A DNA stretch of 59,853 bases, taken from assembly GCF_004103825.1 (NCBI RefSeq), contig NZ_RYFI01000017.1, positions 56,692 to 116,544 on the forward strand. Direction: 5' to 3'. Position 1 is the first letter of the stretch. Every line of letters begins with the position of its first letter. The stretch is from Hansschlegelia zhihuaiae. GTDB taxonomy: Bacteria > Pseudomonadota > Alphaproteobacteria > Rhizobiales > Methylopilaceae. Shown here one piece after another: positions 57,408 through 59,853 of this stretch. Under the pieces are notes generated by a model. That model saw nothing but the letters and a program-made list of their open reading frames with translations, was not told the DNA's origin and did not search any database. Made by a program: the position numbers and the translations under genes.

Positions 57408-58571
57408 TCACCAGATGCGCGTGACCGAATAACCGGCGCGGCGGATCAGTTCGACCAGCCCGCCCTCGCCCGGAAGATGCAGGGCGCCTACGGCGAGGAA
57501 CGCTTCCCCCGCCGACAGGATCGGCCGCGCCCGCTGCAGCATCGCGATGTTGCGGCGGGTGATGAAGGCAGCGAGGAAATCCGCGTAGCCGTCGACGTCG
57601 AACACCCCGGCCCAGATCGGGCCGCGCATGGCCAGCAGATAGCCGATGCGGCGCGTCGTGTAGAGGCCGGTGATGGTGCTCTCGACGTCCTCGGGCCTTA
57701 GGTCGCGCTCGGTCGCTTCGCGCATCATCCTGAGCGCGACCTCGTCGGGGATCGACGCCAGCGCGTCGACCTGCTCGACGGGGCTTTCGAGCGCGACCAG
57801 CGCCGCGCCCTGCTCGACCGCGAAGCGCTCGATGCGCGCATCCGCGGTCTCGGGGTCGACGCCCGCCTGGCCGCTCGAGCAATGCGAGCGCGACAGCGCG
57901 AGCGCGAGGTACCAGGGCTGCAGCTGCTCGACCACAGTGGGCGGGATGCCGATGCGCGCGACGCGCGCTTCGACCCGCTCGCGGACGTCCGTGGGCAGCG
58001 CGCCGAGCGAATCACCCTCGGGACGGAAGGAGCGGTTCGCGACCAGACGGCGCAGCTCGTTCGCGACCTTGCGCGTGCTCGCGCCGGGGAGCTCTGTCGC
58101 GACCACCCGGGCCCGCCGGAGCGCGCGCAGCACCAGCTCGTCGAACGATTTCGCGACCGGCTCGCTCGAATGCATCGTGCCGAAAAGGTAGGAGGCCTTG
58201 CCGCCCTTCCCCTCGATCCGCCACAGCAGCCCCTGCCCGTTGGCGACGGCGCGCGCAGAGCTCTCGAACCGCTCGAAGCTCGCGGCGTCGCTCGATTGCA
58301 GCGCCTTGACGAGATCGACGCCGACGCATTCGGCCGCCCTCATCACAGGGGGCGAGCCCGAGGACTCGTCGGCACGCTCGGCGTCGCCAGAGCGCCAGCT
58401 CTGAGGTTGTGAGGCTGGAGCCGCAGGCTGAAGTTGCGAACGCGTCGGCGAAGCCATGGCCTCGCCCGCTTGTGCGGACCAGGCGAACCAAACGGTCGAG
58501 AGCGCCACGACGGTCAGTGCGACTGCACCACGCGCCAATGTTCGAGAACGTCCAGGGGCCGCATCCGCCAT
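57408..58571 (-). CDS. TraB/GumN family protein
   Basis: The 387-residue protein has an N-terminal signal/anchor segment (about 12-32) and a TraB/GumN (erythromycin esterase-superfamily-like) domain: YLFGTMHSSEPVAKSF, VVATELPG, ESPVEQVDALASIPDE and AGEAFLAVGALHLPGEGGLVELI. The GTMH and GALHLPG motifs are the two conserved metal/active-site-like blocks. Its function is unknown; relatives are putative metalloproteases. The start at 58571 has no clear Shine-Dalgarno; a TTG at 58607 is possible. It is convergent with the LpoA-like gene. Confidence 0.86.
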   Translation of the reverse strand: MADAAPGRSRTLARGAVALTVVALSTVWFAWSAQAGEAMASPTRSQLQPAAPASQPQSWRSGDAERADESSGSPPVMRAAECVGVDLVKALQSSDAASFERFESSARAVANGQGLLWRIEGKGGKASYLFGTMHSSEPVAKSFDELVLRALRRARVVATELPGASTRKVANELRRLVANRSFRPEGDSLGALPTDVRERVEARVARIGIPPTVVEQLQPWYLALALSRSHCSSGQAGVDPETADARIERFAVEQGAALVALESPVEQVDALASIPDEVALRMMREATERDLRPEDVESTITGLYTTRRIGYLLAMRGPIWAGVFDVDGYADFLAAFITRRNIAMLQRARPILSAGEAFLAVGALHLPGEGGLVELIRRAGYSVTRIW

Positions 58572-58656
58572 TTGGAGAATGATGCGCGCTCGCAGCCGGG
58601 GCGCCAATCAGATTCTTTTGAGACGTTCAAGACGGGGCGCGTGGGTCACAGGCGCC

Positions 58657-59298
58657 TCACTCCGCGGCGTCTGCCGGCGCCCCGGCGAGGTCGCGCCAGC
58701 TCTCGATCGTCGAATCGGCGCGCATCTCGTAGATGATGGGCGCTCCGGTGAAGAGCTCCCGCTGCAGCAGTTCCTCGGGCGTCAGGCGCTCGAGCGTCAT
58801 GATCAGCGCCCGCAGCGAATTGCCGTGCGCCGTGACCAGAGTGGTCTTTCCATTCAGCACCTGCGGCAGGATCTCACGGACGAAATAGGGCAGCGCGCGC
58901 GCCACCGTGTCGCGCAGCGACTCGCCGCCCGGCGGCGGCACGTCGTAAGAGCGCCGCCACATGAGCACTTTCTTGTCGCCCCAGGTCTTGCGCGCGTCGT
59001 CTTTGTTGAGGCCGGTGAGCTCGCCATAGTCACGCTCGTTTAGCGCCTCGTCCTCGATGACCTGAAGATTGCGCTGGCCGAGCTCGGCGAGAATCAGCTG
59101 GCTGGTGCGCTGGGCGCGCTGGAGCTTCGAGGTGAAGGCGACGTCGAACTTCAGGCCCTCGGCCTTCAGCCGGCGCCCCGCCTCGATCGCCTCCTCGACC
59201 CCCTTCTCGGTGAGGTCCGGGTCCTTCCAGCCGGTGAACAGGTTCTTGAGGTTCCACTCGCTCTGGCCGTGACGGACGAGGACAAGGCGTCGTTGCAT
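58657..59298 (-). CDS. gpmA: 2,3-bisphosphoglycerate-dependent phosphoglycerate mutase
   Basis: The 213-residue protein has the RHGQSEWN phosphohistidine motif (His10), the second histidine in [10 protein letters not shown] and [14 protein letters not shown]. It is short for the family (E. coli 250), as is usual in Rhizobiales. It interconverts 3- and 2-phosphoglycerate in glycolysis. GGAG lies upstream of the ATG. dapB is next to it, upstream on the same strand, a conserved order. Confidence 0.95.
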   Translation of the reverse strand: MQRRLVLVRHGQSEWNLKNLFTGWKDPDLTEKGVEEAIEAGRRLKAEGLKFDVAFTSKLQRAQRTSQLILAELGQRNLQVIEDEALNERDYGELTGLNKDDARKTWGDKKVLMWRRSYDVPPPGGESLRDTVARALPYFVREILPQVLNGKTTLVTAHGNSLRALIMTLERLTPEELLQRELFTGAPIIYEMRADSTIESWRDLAGAPADAAE

Positions 59299-59375
59299 GC
59301 GGGCGGGCTCCGGAGCGAGACAGGGCGCGACGATCCCTTAGCTCAGCCGCGCGATAAATGCGACGGGCGAGACGC

Positions 59376-59853
59376 TCACGCGTCCGACAGGCCGAGCACG
59401 TCAGCCATCGCGTAATGGCCGGGCTTGCGGCCGCGGCCCCAGAGCGCGGCCTGCACGGCGCCGCGGGCGAAGATCATGCGGTCCTCGGCCCGGTGCCCGA
59501 GCTCGACCCGCTCTCCCGGACCCGCCAGGATCACCATGTGGTCGCCCACCACCGTGCCGCCCCGCAGCGTCGCGAAGCCGATTGCGCCCTCCGCTCGCGC
59601 GCCGACATGGCCGTCGCGCGAGCGCACCGCATGTTCGGCGAGCGCGATCCCGCGTCCCTCGGCGACCGCCTCGCCGAGCATCAGCGCGGTGCCGGACGGC
59701 GCATCGACCTTCGCCCGATGGTGCATCTCGACGATCTCGACGTCCCAGGCCGGCCCGAGCGCACGCGCCGCCTGCCGGGCGAAGCCCGCGAGCAGATTGA
59801 CGCCGAGGCTCATATTGCCCGAGCGCACCACCGCCGCGTGGCGGGCGGCGGCG
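59376..59853 (-). CDS. dapB: 4-hydroxy-tetrahydrodipicolinate reductase, 3' part (gene begins beyond the window)
   Basis: The frame is open to the window edge, so only the C-terminal ~158 residues are visible. They hold the tetrahydrodipicolinate-binding motif [15 protein letters not shown] (catalytic His and Lys) and the family's C-terminal end. The N-terminal NAD(P)-binding fold is outside. The enzyme makes tetrahydrodipicolinate for lysine and peptidoglycan synthesis, upstream of LysA. It precedes gpmA on the minus strand. Confidence 0.95.
   Translation of the reverse strand, partial: AAARHAAVVRSGNMSLGVNLLAGFARQAARALGPAWDVEIVEMHHRAKVDAPSGTALMLGEAVAEGRGIALAEHAVRSRDGHVGARAEGAIGFATLRGGTVVGDHMVILAGPGERVELGHRAEDRMIFARGAVQAALWGRGRKPGHYAMADVLGLSDA

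Overview
The window is a high-G+C (about 70% by eye) chromosomal segment of an alphaproteobacterium, almost certainly of the order Hyphomicrobiales (Rhizobiales). Markers for this are a fused CysNC, a DUF4167 protein, the lysA/TIGR02302 neighbourhood, a TIGR02281 aspartic protease, an ArgH-TlpA divergent pair, a zinc-ribbon/hpt/ftsEX neighbourhood with a perfect CtrA-type box, and intergenic palindromes of the kind common in Rhizobiales. The genus cannot be settled from the sequence. Nearly all of it is core housekeeping DNA. No rRNA, tRNA, CRISPR array, transposase, integrase or phage gene was seen.

Layout. 1-6 kb: the 3' end of an M23 peptidase, then clpB with a candidate heat-shock leader, a MOSC protein and a DUF4167 protein. 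6-11.6 kb (minus strand): an overlapping ptsP-prfA-prmC run preceded by lysC; ubiG diverges from lysC. 12.5-15.4 kb (minus): a small membrane protein, then comF-grxC-nitrilase-DUF1178. 15.5-17.6 kb (plus): cfa and an NDUFAF5/BioC-like gene. 17.8-26.2 kb (minus): Flp-type pilin, mutT, argJ, TIGR02302, an AT-rich foreign-looking ORF, lysA, an LptM-like lipoprotein and argH; tlpA diverges from argH. 27-33 kb: xerD and a small membrane protein (minus), then aroK-aroB and cysD-cysNC (plus). 33-36 kb: an aspartic protease and an AraC/SDR divergent pair. 35.9-37.35 kb: a gene-poor stretch carrying two different palindromic repeats. 37-44 kb: pgm, a glutaryl-CoA dehydrogenase, a GT4 glycosyltransferase, a KpsE-like capsule protein and a KpsT-like ABC ATPase that has lost its nucleotide-binding motifs. 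44-49 kb: response regulator, hpt and zinc-ribbon protein (minus); ftsE-ftsX-ElyC-like-plsC (plus). 49-60 kb: a small unknown gene, chaC, DUF2125, metX, mepA-gshB-yraN-rsmI, an LpoA-like lipoprotein, a TraB-family protein, gpmA and the 3' part of dapB.

Shared functions include lysine/aspartate-family metabolism (lysC, lysA, dapB, metX), arginine (argJ, argH), the shikimate pathway (aroK, aroB), sulfate activation (cysD, cysNC), and envelope or division functions (M23 peptidase, MepA, LpoA-like, FtsEX, PlsC, capsule export, PtsP). No new defence or mobile system was found. The most unusual items are the pseudo-ATPase KpsT-like gene with no visible KpsM partner, the AT-rich single-gene insertion right after the lysA stop codon, the CtrA box in front of ftsE, and several families of long intergenic palindromes.
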